Source: Pelomonas parva
GTDB taxonomy: Bacteria > Pseudomonadota > Gammaproteobacteria > Burkholderiales > Burkholderiaceae_C
NCBI RefSeq assembly: GCF_043555835.1
Contig: NZ_JBIGHV010000004.1
Coordinates: 558,001-622,000 of the forward strand
DNA: 64,000 bases
Direction of reading: 5' to 3'
Positions 7,648-16,790 of this stretch are shown here, one piece after another (positions within the stretch are counted from its first letter, which is position 1; each line of letters begins with the position of its first letter). The position numbers and the translations under genes were made by a program. Below the pieces are notes generated by a model. It worked only from the letters and a program-made list of their open reading frames with translations, had not been told where the DNA came from and ran no database searches.

Positions 7648-8681
7648 ACCAGATCCAGACCCTCACCCCGACCGCCGACGCCGACCGCCGCCAGGCCAAG
7701 CCCTGGACCGTGAGCGAGATCGCGGCGCTGTTCGAGCTGCCCTTCAACGACCTGCTGTTCCGCGCACAGACCGTGCACCGCGAGCACTTCGATGCCAACG
7801 CGGTGCAGCTGTCCACGCTGCTGTCCATCAAGACCGGCGGCTGCGAGGAGGACTGCGCCTACTGCCCGCAGTCGGCCCACTTCGACACCGGCCTGAAGGC
7901 CGAGAAGCTGATCCCGCTGCAGGAGGTCATGGAAGCCGCCCGCGCCGCCAAGCAGAACGGCGCGACGCGCTTCTGCATGGGCGCCGCCTGGCGTTCGCCC
8001 AAGCCGCGCCACCTGGAAGCCATCGGCGAGATGATTTCCGAAGTGAAGGCCCTGGGCCTGGAGACCTGCCTGACGGCCGGCATGCTGGAAGACGGCCAGG
8101 CCGAACAGCTGAAGGAAGCGGGGCTGGACTACTACAACCACAACCTCGACACCGCGCCCGAGTTCTACGGCCAGATCATCACGACGCGCACGTATCAAGA
8201 CCGCCTGGACACGCTGGACCGCGTGCGCCAGCAAGGCCTGAAGGTCTGCAGCGGCGGCATCGTCGGCATGGGCGAGACGCGCCGCCAGCGCGCCGGCCTG
8301 ATCGCCCAGCTTGCCAACCTGGACCCCTACCCCGAGAGCGTGCCCATCAACAACCTCGTGCAGGTGGAAGGCACGCCGCTGGCCGGCGTGGCGCCGCTGG
8401 ACCCGCTGGAGTTCATCCGCACGATTGCCGTCGCCCGCATCACGATGCCGCGCGCCATGGTGCGCCTGTCCGCCGGCCGCGAGGAGATGCCCGAGACCAT
8501 GCAGGCGCTGTGCTTCCTGGCCGGTGCCAACTCCATGTTCTACGGCGACAAGCTGCTGACGACGAGCAACCCGCAGGCCGAGAAGGACCGCGCGTTGCTG
8601 GAGCGGTTGGGGATGCGCTGCTCGACGGAATCGGGCCTGGCGTCGGACGCTGCGGCCAAAGTCGAACTCTGCACACACTGA
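7644..8681 (+). CDS. bioB: Biotin synthase (radical SAM)
   Basis: A 345-residue radical SAM enzyme that inserts sulphur into dethiobiotin. C67, C71 and C74 form the CxxxCxxC ligand set for the [4Fe-4S] cluster (GGCEEDCAYCPQ). Further conserved stretches are YYNHNLDTAPEFY, CSGGIVGMGET and GANSMFYGDKLLTT, the last near the [2Fe-2S]-binding arginine region. The length matches the family. It is the last enzyme of biotin synthesis and the last bio gene here; a small lipoprotein gene starts one base after its stop. Confidence 0.97.
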   Translation: MNQIQTLTPTADADRRQAKPWTVSEIAALFELPFNDLLFRAQTVHREHFDANAVQLSTLLSIKTGGCEEDCAYCPQSAHFDTGLKAEKLIPLQEVMEAARAAKQNGATRFCMGAAWRSPKPRHLEAIGEMISEVKALGLETCLTAGMLEDGQAEQLKEAGLDYYNHNLDTAPEFYGQIITTRTYQDRLDTLDRVRQQGLKVCSGGIVGMGETRRQRAGLIAQLANLDPYPESVPINNLVQVEGTPLAGVAPLDPLEFIRTIAVARITMPRAMVRLSAGREEMPETMQALCFLAGANSMFYGDKLLTTSNPQAEKDRALLERLGMRCSTESGLASDAAAKVELCTH

Positions 8682-8682
8682 C

Positions 8683-8886
8683 ATGAAGCAAGCCCTCCTG
8701 TTGATCGCCGTCCTCGCCCTGTCCGGCTGCGCCTTCGTCTACGACCAGGTGCAGGACATCGCGCAGGCGAAGTGCGCCAATCTCGGCAACGCCCAGGAGC
8801 AACGCGCCTGCGAGAAGCGCAACGCGCCGGCCTACGACGACTACGAGGCGCGCCGCAAGCGCCTGAAGGAAGGCAAGCCGGGCTGA
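8683..8886 (+). CDS. Small lipoprotein, function unknown
   Basis: A 67-residue protein with a classical lipoprotein signal: MKQALLLIAVLALSGC, lipobox LSGC with C16 as the lipidated residue. The mature part is short, charged and helical, with two further cysteines (KCANLG and RACEKR) that could form a disulphide in the periplasm. The ATG follows the bioB stop by one base, so it is in the operon. I do not recognise a family. Confidence 0.7.
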   Translation: MKQALLLIAVLALSGCAFVYDQVQDIAQAKCANLGNAQEQRACEKRNAPAYDDYEARRKRLKEGKPG

Positions 8887-8975
8887 CCGGCGCCGACCCG
8901 TTTCATCAGCGCCAGTGACCCTGGCCATGCCTGAACAACCCTGTAGAAGGTTCACGAGACCGGAGACAAGAAGAA

Positions 8976-10958
8976 ATGTTCAAGAAGATCCTCATCGCCA
9001 ACCGGGGTGAAATCGCCTGCCGCGTGGCGGCAACGGCGAAGCGCCTCGGTATCCAGACGGTCGCCGTCTATTCCGACGCCGACCGCGACGCCCAGCATGT
9101 GCAGGCCTGCGACGAGGCCGTCCACATCGGCGGCCCGGCGCCGCGCGACTCGTACCTGCAGTGGCAGCGCATCCTCGCCGCCGCCCAGGCCACGGGCGCG
9201 CAGGCCGTGCACCCGGGCTACGGCTTCCTCAGCGAGAACGAGGCCTTCGCGCAGGCCTGTGCCGATGCCGGCCTCGTCTTCATCGGCCCTCCGCCGTCGG
9301 CCATCCTGGCGATGGGCCTGAAGGCGGAGTCCAAACGGCTGATGGAAGCGGCCGGTGTGCCGCTGGTGCCGGGCTATCACGGCGCCGACCAGGACTCCGC
9401 GCTGCTCAAGCGCGAGGCCGGGCGCATCGGCTACCCCGTGCTCATCAAGGCCAGTGCCGGTGGCGGTGGCAAGGGCATGCGGGCGGTCCACAGCGCCGAC
9501 GAGTTCGACGCGGCGCTGGCCTCCTGCAAGCGCGAGGCCATCAACAGCTTTGGCGACGACGCCGTGCTGATCGAGCGCTATGTGCAGAAGCCCCGCCACA
9601 TCGAGATCCAGGTGTTCGGCGACTCGCATGGCGACTGCGTCTACCTGTTCGAGCGCGACTGCTCCGTGCAGCGCCGCCATCAGAAGGTGCTGGAGGAAGC
9701 GCCCGCGCCGGGCATGACGGCTGAGCGCCGCGCACAGATGGGCGAGGCGGCCGTGGCCGCCGCGAAGGCCGTGGGCTACGTTGGCGCCGGCACGGTCGAG
9801 TTCATTGCGGAACAGGACGGTCGCTTCTATTTCATGGAGATGAACACGCGGCTTCAGGTCGAGCATCCGGTGACGGAAGCGATCACCGGCCAGGACCTGG
9901 TGGAGTGGCAACTGCGCGTCGCCTCGGGCGAGCCGCTGCCGCTCAAGCAACACGAGCTGCGCATGCTGGGCCACGCCATCGAGGCGCGCATCTGCGCGGA
10001 GAACCCCGATGGCGGCTTTCTGCCCGCCACCGGCAGGCTGGACGTGGCGCGCTGGCCAGCGCACGTCGCGTTCCAGCGTGGCACCGTCCGGATTGATGCC
10101 GGCGTGCGCGAGGGCGACGCCATCAGCCCGTTCTACGACTCGATGGTCGCCAAGCTCATCGTCTGGGGCGAGGACCGCGCGCAGGCGCTGGCCCGGCTGG
10201 ACCTGGCGCTGCGCGACACGCACATCGTCGGCCTGCAGACCAACGTCGCCTTCCTGCGCCGCTGTGCGGCCACGGCGTCGTTCTCGAACGCGGACCTGGA
10301 CACCGGCCTCATCGAGCGCGAGCGCGCCGTGCTGTTCGACCAGCCGGGCCTGCCGCTGCGCATCAGCGCCGCCGCCGTCGTCGCGCACAAGCTGGCCGTC
10401 GAGGGCTCGACCCAAGGCGCCGACCCGTGGAGCGCCCGCGATGGCTGGCGCCTGTTCGGCTCGGCCACGCGGCGCTTCGACCTGGAGGCCGGTGGCACGC
10501 ACCACGAGGTGCTGCTGTCGCGCCACCACCGGGGCGGCATGACGCTGACGATCGGAGGCGAGGAGATCGAGTTCGCCGTGCAGTCGAGCGATTCCGAGAC
10601 GCATGAACTCTTCCTCGGCGAGGAACGCATTCGCGTGAAGACCTACGCCCAGGGCGAGCGCGTCGCCGTCTTCGCCGCTAACGGCTCCGCCGTGCTGACC
10701 GAGGTGGACCTCATCGCCCACGCCGGCGACGGCCCCGCCGAGGGCGGGCGGCTGACGGCACCCATGCCCGGCAAGCTCATCGCCTTCCTCGCCCGTGCCG
10801 GCGACACCGTCACCAAGGGCCAGCCGCTGGCCGTCATGGAGGCGATGAAGATGGAGCACACCATCAGCGCGCCGCGCGACGGCAAGGTGGCGGAGCTGTT
10901 GTTTGCGGTCGGGGACCAGGTCGGCGACGGCGCCGAACTCCTCAAGCTGGAGGCCTGA
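8976..10958 (+). CDS. liuD: Biotin-carboxylase/biotin-carrier subunit, probable methylcrotonyl-CoA carboxylase alpha
   Basis: A 660-residue acyl-CoA carboxylase alpha subunit. The N-terminal biotin carboxylase domain (about 1-445) has KILIANRGEIACRV, HPGYGFLSEN and the ATP-grasp loop GGGGKGMR. A linker domain follows, then a C-terminal biotinyl domain with EAMKMEH, in which K625 should be biotinylated. The family carboxylates biotin for transfer to an acyl-CoA by a separate beta subunit, which is not in the window. Placement directly before HMG-CoA lyase and after liuC points to 3-methylcrotonyl-CoA in leucine degradation rather than propionyl- or acetyl-CoA. Confidence 0.88.
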   Translation: MFKKILIANRGEIACRVAATAKRLGIQTVAVYSDADRDAQHVQACDEAVHIGGPAPRDSYLQWQRILAAAQATGAQAVHPGYGFLSENEAFAQACADAGLVFIGPPPSAILAMGLKAESKRLMEAAGVPLVPGYHGADQDSALLKREAGRIGYPVLIKASAGGGGKGMRAVHSADEFDAALASCKREAINSFGDDAVLIERYVQKPRHIEIQVFGDSHGDCVYLFERDCSVQRRHQKVLEEAPAPGMTAERRAQMGEAAVAAAKAVGYVGAGTVEFIAEQDGRFYFMEMNTRLQVEHPVTEAITGQDLVEWQLRVASGEPLPLKQHELRMLGHAIEARICAENPDGGFLPATGRLDVARWPAHVAFQRGTVRIDAGVREGDAISPFYDSMVAKLIVWGEDRAQALARLDLALRDTHIVGLQTNVAFLRRCAATASFSNADLDTGLIERERAVLFDQPGLPLRISAAAVVAHKLAVEGSTQGADPWSARDGWRLFGSATRRFDLEAGGTHHEVLLSRHHRGGMTLTIGGEEIEFAVQSSDSETHELFLGEERIRVKTYAQGERVAVFAANGSAVLTEVDLIAHAGDGPAEGGRLTAPMPGKLIAFLARAGDTVTKGQPLAVMEAMKMEHTISAPRDGKVAELLFAVGDQVGDGAELLKLEA

Positions 10959-10961
10959 GCC

Positions 10962-11870
10962 ATGGCCCTCCCTGCTCACGTCAAGCTCCTCGACGTCGGC
11001 CCCCGCGACGGGCTGCAAAACGAGAAGGAGAACGTCTCCACCGAGCACAAGGCGCAGCTCGTCGCGCTGCTGCAGGACGCCGGCCTGAAGGAGATCGAGG
11101 TCACCAGCTTCGTGTCGCCCAAGTGGGTGCCGCAGATGGGCGATAACACCGCCGTGATGGCGGCCATCGCCCGGCGTGCCGATGTGCGGTATTCGGTGCT
11201 GGTGCCCAACCTCAAGGGGCTGGAGCCGGCGTTGGCCTCAAAGCCCGACGAGATCCTCGTCTTCACCGCCGCCAGCGAGGCCTTCACGCAGAAGAACATC
11301 AACTGCTCCATCGCCGAGAGCCTGGAGCGGTTCGCCCCGGTCATTGAAGGCGCGCATGCGGCTGGCGTGAAGGTGCGGGCGGCGCTGTCGTGCGCGCTGG
11401 GTTGCCCCTACGAGGGCGACATCAGCGCCGACCAGGTCGAGGCCGTCGTCAAGCCGCTGCGCGCGCTCGGCGTGGACGCCATCGACATCGCCGACACCAT
11501 CGGCGTGGGCACGCCGCGCAAGGTACAGGCGGCGATGGAGCGGGCGTTGAAGCACTTCCCGGTCGCCGAGGTGTCGGGCCACTTCCACGACACGTATGGC
11601 CAGGCGCTCACCAACATCTACGCCAGCATTGAACTGGGCATCCACAGCTTCCACGCCAGCGTGGCAGGCCTCGGCGGCTGCCCCTATGCCAAGGGCGCGA
11701 CGGGCAATGTCGCGACGGAGGACGTCGTCTTCATGCTCAACGGCCTCGGCATCGAGACCGGCATCGACCTGGACAAGCTGGTCGACGCCGGCGCCTTCAT
11801 CTCCAACGTGCTGGGCCGCCCGCCGGTGTCGCGGGTGGCGCGGGCCGTGCTGGCCAAGCGGGGTGGCTGA
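10962..11870 (+). CDS. liuE: Hydroxymethylglutaryl-CoA lyase
   Basis: A 302-residue TIM-barrel lyase that splits HMG-CoA to acetyl-CoA and acetoacetate, the last step of leucine degradation. It has the N-terminal LLDVGPRDGLQNEK, with the metal-binding Asp and catalytic Arg of the DRE-TIM family, SGHFHDTYGQA with the metal-ligand histidines, and the active-site loop GLGGCPYAKGATGNVATED with its conserved cysteine. It begins 3 bases after liuD and ends the plus-strand operon. Full length for the family. Confidence 0.95.
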   Translation: MALPAHVKLLDVGPRDGLQNEKENVSTEHKAQLVALLQDAGLKEIEVTSFVSPKWVPQMGDNTAVMAAIARRADVRYSVLVPNLKGLEPALASKPDEILVFTAASEAFTQKNINCSIAESLERFAPVIEGAHAAGVKVRAALSCALGCPYEGDISADQVEAVVKPLRALGVDAIDIADTIGVGTPRKVQAAMERALKHFPVAEVSGHFHDTYGQALTNIYASIELGIHSFHASVAGLGGCPYAKGATGNVATEDVVFMLNGLGIETGIDLDKLVDAGAFISNVLGRPPVSRVARAVLAKRGG

Positions 11871-12031
11871 GGGCGGCTGATGTCGGTCGGCGTGATCGCC
11901 TCGGCGCTCAGCGCTCGGCCACGGCCACGGCCACGGCCTGTCATTTCCGAAAGACCGTTTCGCGCAAGCGCAGCCGCCATCGTGGCGCCTGGCACTGCAC
12001 GTGTGTTCGATGAGCAGGCGTGTTGGCGAGT
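11871..12031. other. Convergent intergenic region with short GGCCAC tandem repeat
   Basis: This 161-bp gap separates the convergent liuE and patatin genes. It contains three to four copies of a GGCCAC hexamer around 11917-11938 and a small inverted repeat (GCGCT-C-AGCGC) around 11904-11914 that might help end transcription. No T-tract accompanies it and no gene was seen. Confidence 0.4.
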
Positions 12032-13384
12032 TCACTGGGTCAGCTTCAAGTCTTCCAGCAACCCGGCCAGCTCCGGTGATCGATGAAAGATGCGGCGACC
12101 GGCCTCGACCAAGCGTCGTATGTCGGCTGGCGGTAGGCTGAGCGCCGTGGGCAGCCGGCCAAGGTCTTGCAGTTCGGGCTCGAGGCCTGCGGCCTGCAGG
12201 CTGACCTCGATGTAGTAGGTGCGCAGTGGCCTGTCGCCGGCGCCGGGCGGCTCCTGCGACCAGCGCGTGAGTGCCTCACGCAGTTGCTCCTGCGAGTCGC
12301 TGGAATAGCGGCCCAGCGGGATATCGGCCACGGCCCGCGCGACGCGAAAGACCGAGGGCACGTCCGCTGAACGATCGGCATCGTTGCCCGCCTGACCTTC
12401 GGCGTTGACGACGATGAACACGAACGAGCGCATGCCCTCCAGGCCGCCGTCCTCGGCGACCGCACGCAGGCTGCCGCGCACGGCCACCGATTCCAGCGGG
12501 CCGCGCGTGGCGAGGTTGTCTGACAGGCCACCATCCAGCAGGTGGATGTAGGGGCGCTGCGCCTTGTCCAGGTAGCTGATCGTCTGGCGCGTCAGCTGCG
12601 CACGTTGGCGGTTGCCGAGCAGGCTGTACATGTCGATGTTGCCGACGTGCGGACAAGGGGCGGCATGGTTGCGCAAGGTGATGGGCGACAGCGCGATCGG
12701 CACCGCCGCCGACGCAGCCACGGCCGTGGCCAGCTTCAGGCTGCCGAGGTCGGAACACAGCAGGTCGAACGGGTCCTGCAGGAACTCGAAGCGCGAGCCC
12801 TGGGACATGTCCGTGGCGCCGATCACCACCAGGGGCCGGCTGCCCCGGCGCAGGACATCGGCATAGCGCGTGCCCTCGAAGACCTCGCGGTCCAGGAACT
12901 CGGCGAGCACGTCGCCCCGACCGAAGCGCGGCGAGAACATCCAGCCCCACTGACGGGGCGCGAGCAAGTCGTCGACGAAGGCCAACTGGAGGTCGCGCAT
13001 CAGGACCTGGTCGAAGAACGCGGGGAACATCGCGTCGCCCTTCATCGCGAGGTAGCCTGCGGCCAGGCTGCCGCCGGACACCGCGCTGACGATGTCCAGT
13101 TCGTCGAACAGGCTGCGGCGCCGGCCGTCGAGTTCGACGGTGGTTTCGCGCATCGCCTGCAACACGCCGTAGGCCAGTGCCGCGGCTCGCGCACCGCCGC
13201 CCGAGAACGAGGTCGCCACGAAGAGGGCGTTGCCGTTCTCCGGCGTGGCGGGCAGGGCCCGCATGCGGTAGCCGGGCTGCGGCGCAGCGGTCTGCAGCGG
13301 CGCGTTGTAGTCGGGGCGGACGCTGCTGCAGGCGCTCAGCAGCGCGAGCGTGCACGCCACGATGGGGGTGGCTGCCCGGTTCAT
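12032..13384 (-). CDS. Patatin-like phospholipase lipoprotein
   Basis: A 450-residue protein with a lipoprotein signal (CTLALLSAC, lipid-modified C19) and a patatin domain. The oxyanion loop is GGGAR (62-66), the nucleophile serine S103 lies in SAVSGGSLAAG, and the dyad aspartate sits in HLLDGGLSDN. Patatins are acyl hydrolases acting on phospholipids. A lipid anchor suggests action in the periplasm or at the outer membrane. It lies 34 bases after the NTF2-like gene on the same strand, so it may be the last gene of the pirin operon. Confidence 0.85.
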   Translation of the reverse strand: MNRAATPIVACTLALLSACSSVRPDYNAPLQTAAPQPGYRMRALPATPENGNALFVATSFSGGGARAAALAYGVLQAMRETTVELDGRRRSLFDELDIVSAVSGGSLAAGYLAMKGDAMFPAFFDQVLMRDLQLAFVDDLLAPRQWGWMFSPRFGRGDVLAEFLDREVFEGTRYADVLRRGSRPLVVIGATDMSQGSRFEFLQDPFDLLCSDLGSLKLATAVAASAAVPIALSPITLRNHAAPCPHVGNIDMYSLLGNRQRAQLTRQTISYLDKAQRPYIHLLDGGLSDNLATRGPLESVAVRGSLRAVAEDGGLEGMRSFVFIVVNAEGQAGNDADRSADVPSVFRVARAVADIPLGRYSSDSQEQLREALTRWSQEPPGAGDRPLRTYYIEVSLQAAGLEPELQDLGRLPTALSLPPADIRRLVEAGRRIFHRSPELAGLLEDLKLTQ

Positions 13385-13418
13385 GCGTGCACGCGGCAGG
13401 GTTCGGCGTTCGGAGACT

Positions 13419-13958
13419 TCAGAACTTGGCGCCGCTCATGGCCGCCATGAAGGCCTGCGGGTTGAAGTACTCGCGGTAGTTGACGATCAGCCCGTTGCGG
13501 ACGGTCACCACGGTGGCGTAGCTCAGCTCGTAGGGGTTGCCATTGCTGATCACGCGGCCAGAGACGCTCCACTCGGCGATGGCCACACTGGGGCCATCGG
13601 TGGCGTGGATCTTCATCGTCGGCAGGGACTTGATGTCGATGGCCTTCGGGTAGTCCTTCAGGAAGGCGTAGATGGCTGCGCGGCCGACGATCTTCCTGGC
13701 CGAGGGGTCCGGCGAGAACGGCAACTCGACGATGACGTTCTCGTCGCACAGCTCAGACCAGCCTTTCATGTCCTTGGCGAGAAAGAGCTCCAGGGCGCGC
13801 TTGAGCACTTGCGATGCCGTCGGGCCTTGGCCCACGCTCTGGGCTTGCGCGGGTGCAGCGAGTGCTGCGATCGCCAACGTGGCTGCTGTCATCAGTTGCC
13901 GACGGCCGGTACCCGTGCCGAGGCTTTGCTTTTGGTCTGCGTTCATAGGTGTGTTCAT
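13419..13958 (-). CDS. Exported NTF2/SnoaL-like protein
   Basis: A 179-residue protein with an N-terminal export signal (GRRQLMTAATLAIAALAAPAQAQ; the twin arginine makes Tat export possible) and a cone-shaped NTF2-like domain (LELFLAKDMKGWSELCDENVIVELPF onward). Such domains bind small molecules or catalyse simple isomerisations; no catalytic pair is certain here. I chose the ATG at 13958 because AAGGAT lies 6 bases upstream on the minus strand. A longer reading from 14021 has no such site. Confidence 0.72.
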   Translation of the reverse strand: MNTPMNADQKQSLGTGTGRRQLMTAATLAIAALAAPAQAQSVGQGPTASQVLKRALELFLAKDMKGWSELCDENVIVELPFSPDPSARKIVGRAAIYAFLKDYPKAIDIKSLPTMKIHATDGPSVAIAEWSVSGRVISNGNPYELSYATVVTVRNGLIVNYREYFNPQAFMAAMSGAKF

Positions 13959-14048
13959 GGATGAATCCTTGGAGGCGGAGATGGCGGTAGAGGCCCTTGG
14001 CGCGATGAACTGACGCAGCAAGCGCGCATCAGCCCTGCGATACGAGGC

Positions 14049-14693
14049 TCAAATCTTGATGAAGTTGGTGGCAGACAGGCTGCCAAAGGGCAACTGCGAC
14101 AGCTGGCCGCCGGCCACCAGCGAGCCGAGGTCCACCGGGAAGTAGCCGATGGCTTCCAGCACCTGGCGCACGGCCTGCTTGGCGTCGGCGTCGTCGCCGG
14201 CATAGAACTGCACGCGCTGGCCGCCGGACGCCTCGGGCTGCGCCAGCACGTTCACGTCCAGGTGGTTCAGTGCCTTGACGACACGGGCGCCGGGCAGCAT
14301 GTCGCGGACCACTTCGCTCGACGAGCGGCCGCCCAGATCGATGGCCTTGATGCCGTAGGCGGCCAGCGGGTTGCTCGGGTCCTGGGCGTCGGGCGAGTTG
14401 GGGTCCAGGAACTCGACGGGGTTGGTGCCGTCGATGACGATGCGGTTGTTCCAGGCCGGCAGACCCTTCAGGGCGGTGCCCAGGTCGGTCCAGCGCACGG
14501 CGATCAGCACGATGTCGGCCGAGGCCGCTTCTGCGACGGTGCCGGCGGTGATGGAGCCGCCCAGTTCCGCCACCAGCGGCGCCAGCGACTCGGGGCCGCG
14601 GCGGGTGGAAATGATGGCTGCAATGCCCTTCTTGGCGAGCGCCCGGGCCACGTTGCTGCCGAGTGCGCCGGAACCGATGATGCCGATGGTCAT
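14049..14693 (-). CDS. NADP oxidoreductase, coenzyme F420-dependent type
   Basis: A 214-residue Rossmann-fold protein with the dinucleotide loop GSGALGSNVA at the N-terminus, followed by STRRGPE, which fits an NADP 2'-phosphate site. IVIDGTNPVEF and VKALNHLDVNVL are typical of the F420-dependent NADP reductase-like family found widely in bacteria lacking F420. The natural partner substrate is unknown. It lies between the pirin and NTF2-like genes on the minus strand and is probably co-regulated with them by the divergent LysR protein. Confidence 0.8.
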   Translation of the reverse strand: MTIGIIGSGALGSNVARALAKKGIAAIISTRRGPESLAPLVAELGGSITAGTVAEAASADIVLIAVRWTDLGTALKGLPAWNNRIVIDGTNPVEFLDPNSPDAQDPSNPLAAYGIKAIDLGGRSSSEVVRDMLPGARVVKALNHLDVNVLAQPEASGGQRVQFYAGDDADAKQAVRQVLEAIGYFPVDLGSLVAGGQLSQLPFGSLSATNFIKI

Positions 14694-14777
14694 GATGTTG
14701 TCTTTCGTTGGGTTGGGGTTGGAGGAAACGTTCAGGGGGAGCTGCGCAGGTGCTTGCTGACGCCTGCGCGTCGTCAG

Positions 14778-15641
14778 TCAGCCGAGCAGGCCTGCAGCCC
14801 GCAGGCTCGGCCCGATGCGGCGAATCTCGGCTTCGCCACGCGCCAGCGCGGCGGCGCTGGTGTGCACGGAGTACGTGCCCATCACCAGCGGATGCGGGTG
14901 CGGCACGGCAGAGCCCAGCACGAAGCGCGTGTCGGCGTCTGCGATGAAGTCGATGGCTGTTTCTGACGGGGCGAAGCTGACGAGCTCGCCGGTCGCAATG
15001 GGCTCGCCGGCCCGCAGCCGCCCGCTGGCCACCGCCACCCAGGCCACGGTGTGCCCGGCAGGCGGCGTGTAGCGCCAACGTTCACCCTGCGCCAGCGTCA
15101 CCGAGAGATAGGTCATCTCTGACGGCGCCTCGACAGCACTGCGCGCCGTGCCGTAGCGGCCCAGCAGCACCCGCGCCGGGCCCACCTGCGGCACGTCGGA
15201 CGGCGCCAGATACCGGCTGAATGCCGGTGCGCTTTCCAGCGCGGCGGGCAGCGCCACCCACAGCTGAAACCCTTGACCGGGCTGGTCGCCCACCGGTTCG
15301 CCGGTGTGCCACACGCCGCCGCCGGCCTGCATCCATTCCACGCCACCTGCGGGCAGCACACCGGCCTGGCCGGTGCTGTCGGCATAGCGCACGTCGCCCT
15401 GGGCCATGAAGGTCAGCGTGGCGATGCCGGAGTGCGGGTGCATGCCGAAGCGCGTCTGGCCATGCTGTGCATTGAAGTTCACCAGGTCCAGGAAGATGAA
15501 GGGCTTGAGGCTCTGGCCCAGGTCGCCAGGGCTCATCAGGCGGGTGACGGGTCCGTGCGTGCGGCCCCGGGTGCGGTGCACCACCGCGCGGCTGGCATTC
15601 GCCAGCGCGGCAGGGACTTCGGTGGTGGGAGTGGAGGACAT
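14778..15641 (-). CDS. Pirin family protein
   Basis: A 287-residue bicupin. The pirin metal-site signature is seen in FGMHPHSGIATLTFMAQGDVRY, with two histidines, and in VEWMQAGGGVWHTGEP, which adds a further histidine and a glutamate. Bacterial pirins bind iron; some act as quercetin dioxygenases and others modulate enzymes. The first gene of the minus-strand group, it diverges from a LysR regulator across 105 bp. Such LysR-pirin pairs usually respond to aromatic or oxidative signals, which is inference here. Confidence 0.85.
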   Translation of the reverse strand: MSSTPTTEVPAALANASRAVVHRTRGRTHGPVTRLMSPGDLGQSLKPFIFLDLVNFNAQHGQTRFGMHPHSGIATLTFMAQGDVRYADSTGQAGVLPAGGVEWMQAGGGVWHTGEPVGDQPGQGFQLWVALPAALESAPAFSRYLAPSDVPQVGPARVLLGRYGTARSAVEAPSEMTYLSVTLAQGERWRYTPPAGHTVAWVAVASGRLRAGEPIATGELVSFAPSETAIDFIADADTRFVLGSAVPHPHPLVMGTYSVHTSAAALARGEAEIRRIGPSLRAAGLLG

Positions 15642-15746
15642 CGGCTGGCTGTGTTGATTCGATGGCCGAAGCTTAGAAACGTCAGCTTTGCGCGACTAGC
15701 CGGCACAATCGGATTGCACTCGTCCAACTTTGAAATTAATCGTGCC
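15642..15746. promoter_or_regulatory. Divergent promoter region between pirin operon and lysR
   Basis: This 105-bp intergenic region must carry the promoters of both transcription units. It is locally AT-richer (CTTTGAAATTAATCG near 15728-15742) than the surroundings. LysR proteins typically bind T-N11-A elements in such gaps. I cannot single out one convincing site. Confidence 0.4.
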
Positions 15747-16676
15747 ATGCTCGACCTCAACGATGTCGCCGTCTTCGTGCATGTCGTGCGCTACGGCAGC
15801 TTTGCCGAGGCCGCGCGGCGCCTGGGCATCCCGCCCAATACCTTGAGCCGCCGGGTGCAGCAGCTCGAAGCGCAGCTGGGCACGCGGTTGATGCAGCGGT
15901 CCACGCGCAAGCTGTCGCTGACCAGTGCAGGGCAGGATTTCCATGACCGCTGCGCCGACGCGGTGGAAGGCCTGGTCGACGCGGGCCAGGCCTTGATGTC
16001 CGGCAACGAAGCGCCCAGCGGGTTGGTGCGAGTGGCCGCACCGGCCGACTTCTTCGACTTTTTCCCGATGGAATGGCTCGTCGACTTCCTGGCCCAGCAC
16101 CCGCAGGTTCGCGTGGACTTCGTGCTCAGCGATGCGAGTGCGGACCTGATTGCCGACCGCATCGATGTCGCGATCCGCGGCGGTGTCCTGGAAGACTCCA
16201 GCCTCATCGCGCGCCGGGTGCTGGACGCCGGGCTGGATGGCCTGGTGGCCAGTCCGGCCTACATCGCAGCGCGTGGCACGCCAGCGACCTTGCAGGACCT
16301 CGCCGCCCACGACTGCCTGGTCTTCGCACACCCCAGCGGACGTGCGACCTGGCAGCTGTCAGCGCAGGACGGCAGCGACGCCGAAGTGCAGGTGGCGGGC
16401 CGGCTCAGCGGCAACACCGTGCAGGTGCTGCGCAAGGCCGCGCTGGCCGGGCTGGGCATTGCGCTGCTGCCGTCGACGATGACGCGGCGGGAACTGCGGG
16501 CCGGTCTGCTGGTGCCGGTGCTGCCGCAGTTCACCCGAAAGGGCCATGGTGTGCACCTGGTGTACGCCAGCCGCCGGCACCTGCCCTCCGCCGTGTCGGC
16601 CTTCATCGAACTGGTGGCCGCCAGGCTCGGCGACTTCCAGGACCTGCCGATGAAGACGCCTGGAACGCCGGCCTGA
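15747..16676 (+). CDS. LysR family transcriptional regulator
   Basis: A 309-residue LTTR. The N-terminal winged helix-turn-helix reads MLDLNDVAVFVHVVRYGSF, then AARRLGIPPNTLSRRVQQLE. The effector domain (about 90-295) has the CrgA-like pattern VRVAAPADF...DVAIRGG...AGLGIALLPS. ATG 15747 is the first start that gives the complete DNA-binding domain; the open frame extending upstream runs antisense through the pirin gene. It is transcribed divergently from the pirin group and is its likely regulator. Confidence 0.88.
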   Translation: MLDLNDVAVFVHVVRYGSFAEAARRLGIPPNTLSRRVQQLEAQLGTRLMQRSTRKLSLTSAGQDFHDRCADAVEGLVDAGQALMSGNEAPSGLVRVAAPADFFDFFPMEWLVDFLAQHPQVRVDFVLSDASADLIADRIDVAIRGGVLEDSSLIARRVLDAGLDGLVASPAYIAARGTPATLQDLAAHDCLVFAHPSGRATWQLSAQDGSDAEVQVAGRLSGNTVQVLRKAALAGLGIALLPSTMTRRELRAGLLVPVLPQFTRKGHGVHLVYASRRHLPSAVSAFIELVAARLGDFQDLPMKTPGTPA

Positions 16677-16790
16677 TGCGGGCTGCGCGCGACGCGAAAG
16701 TCGACTCAGGATCGAAAGCTGCCGGCAGGCAGGTCTGTCACAAGGGGCGGCAGTGGCCGTGGGCTGGCGCGCTGTGGGCGCACGCTTGCC

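Noticed and set aside
11917..11938. GGCCAC tandem hexamers as a possible minisatellite or phase-variable tract
   Set aside because: There are only three to four copies, in a convergent intergenic gap with no promoter or reading frame that would be affected.
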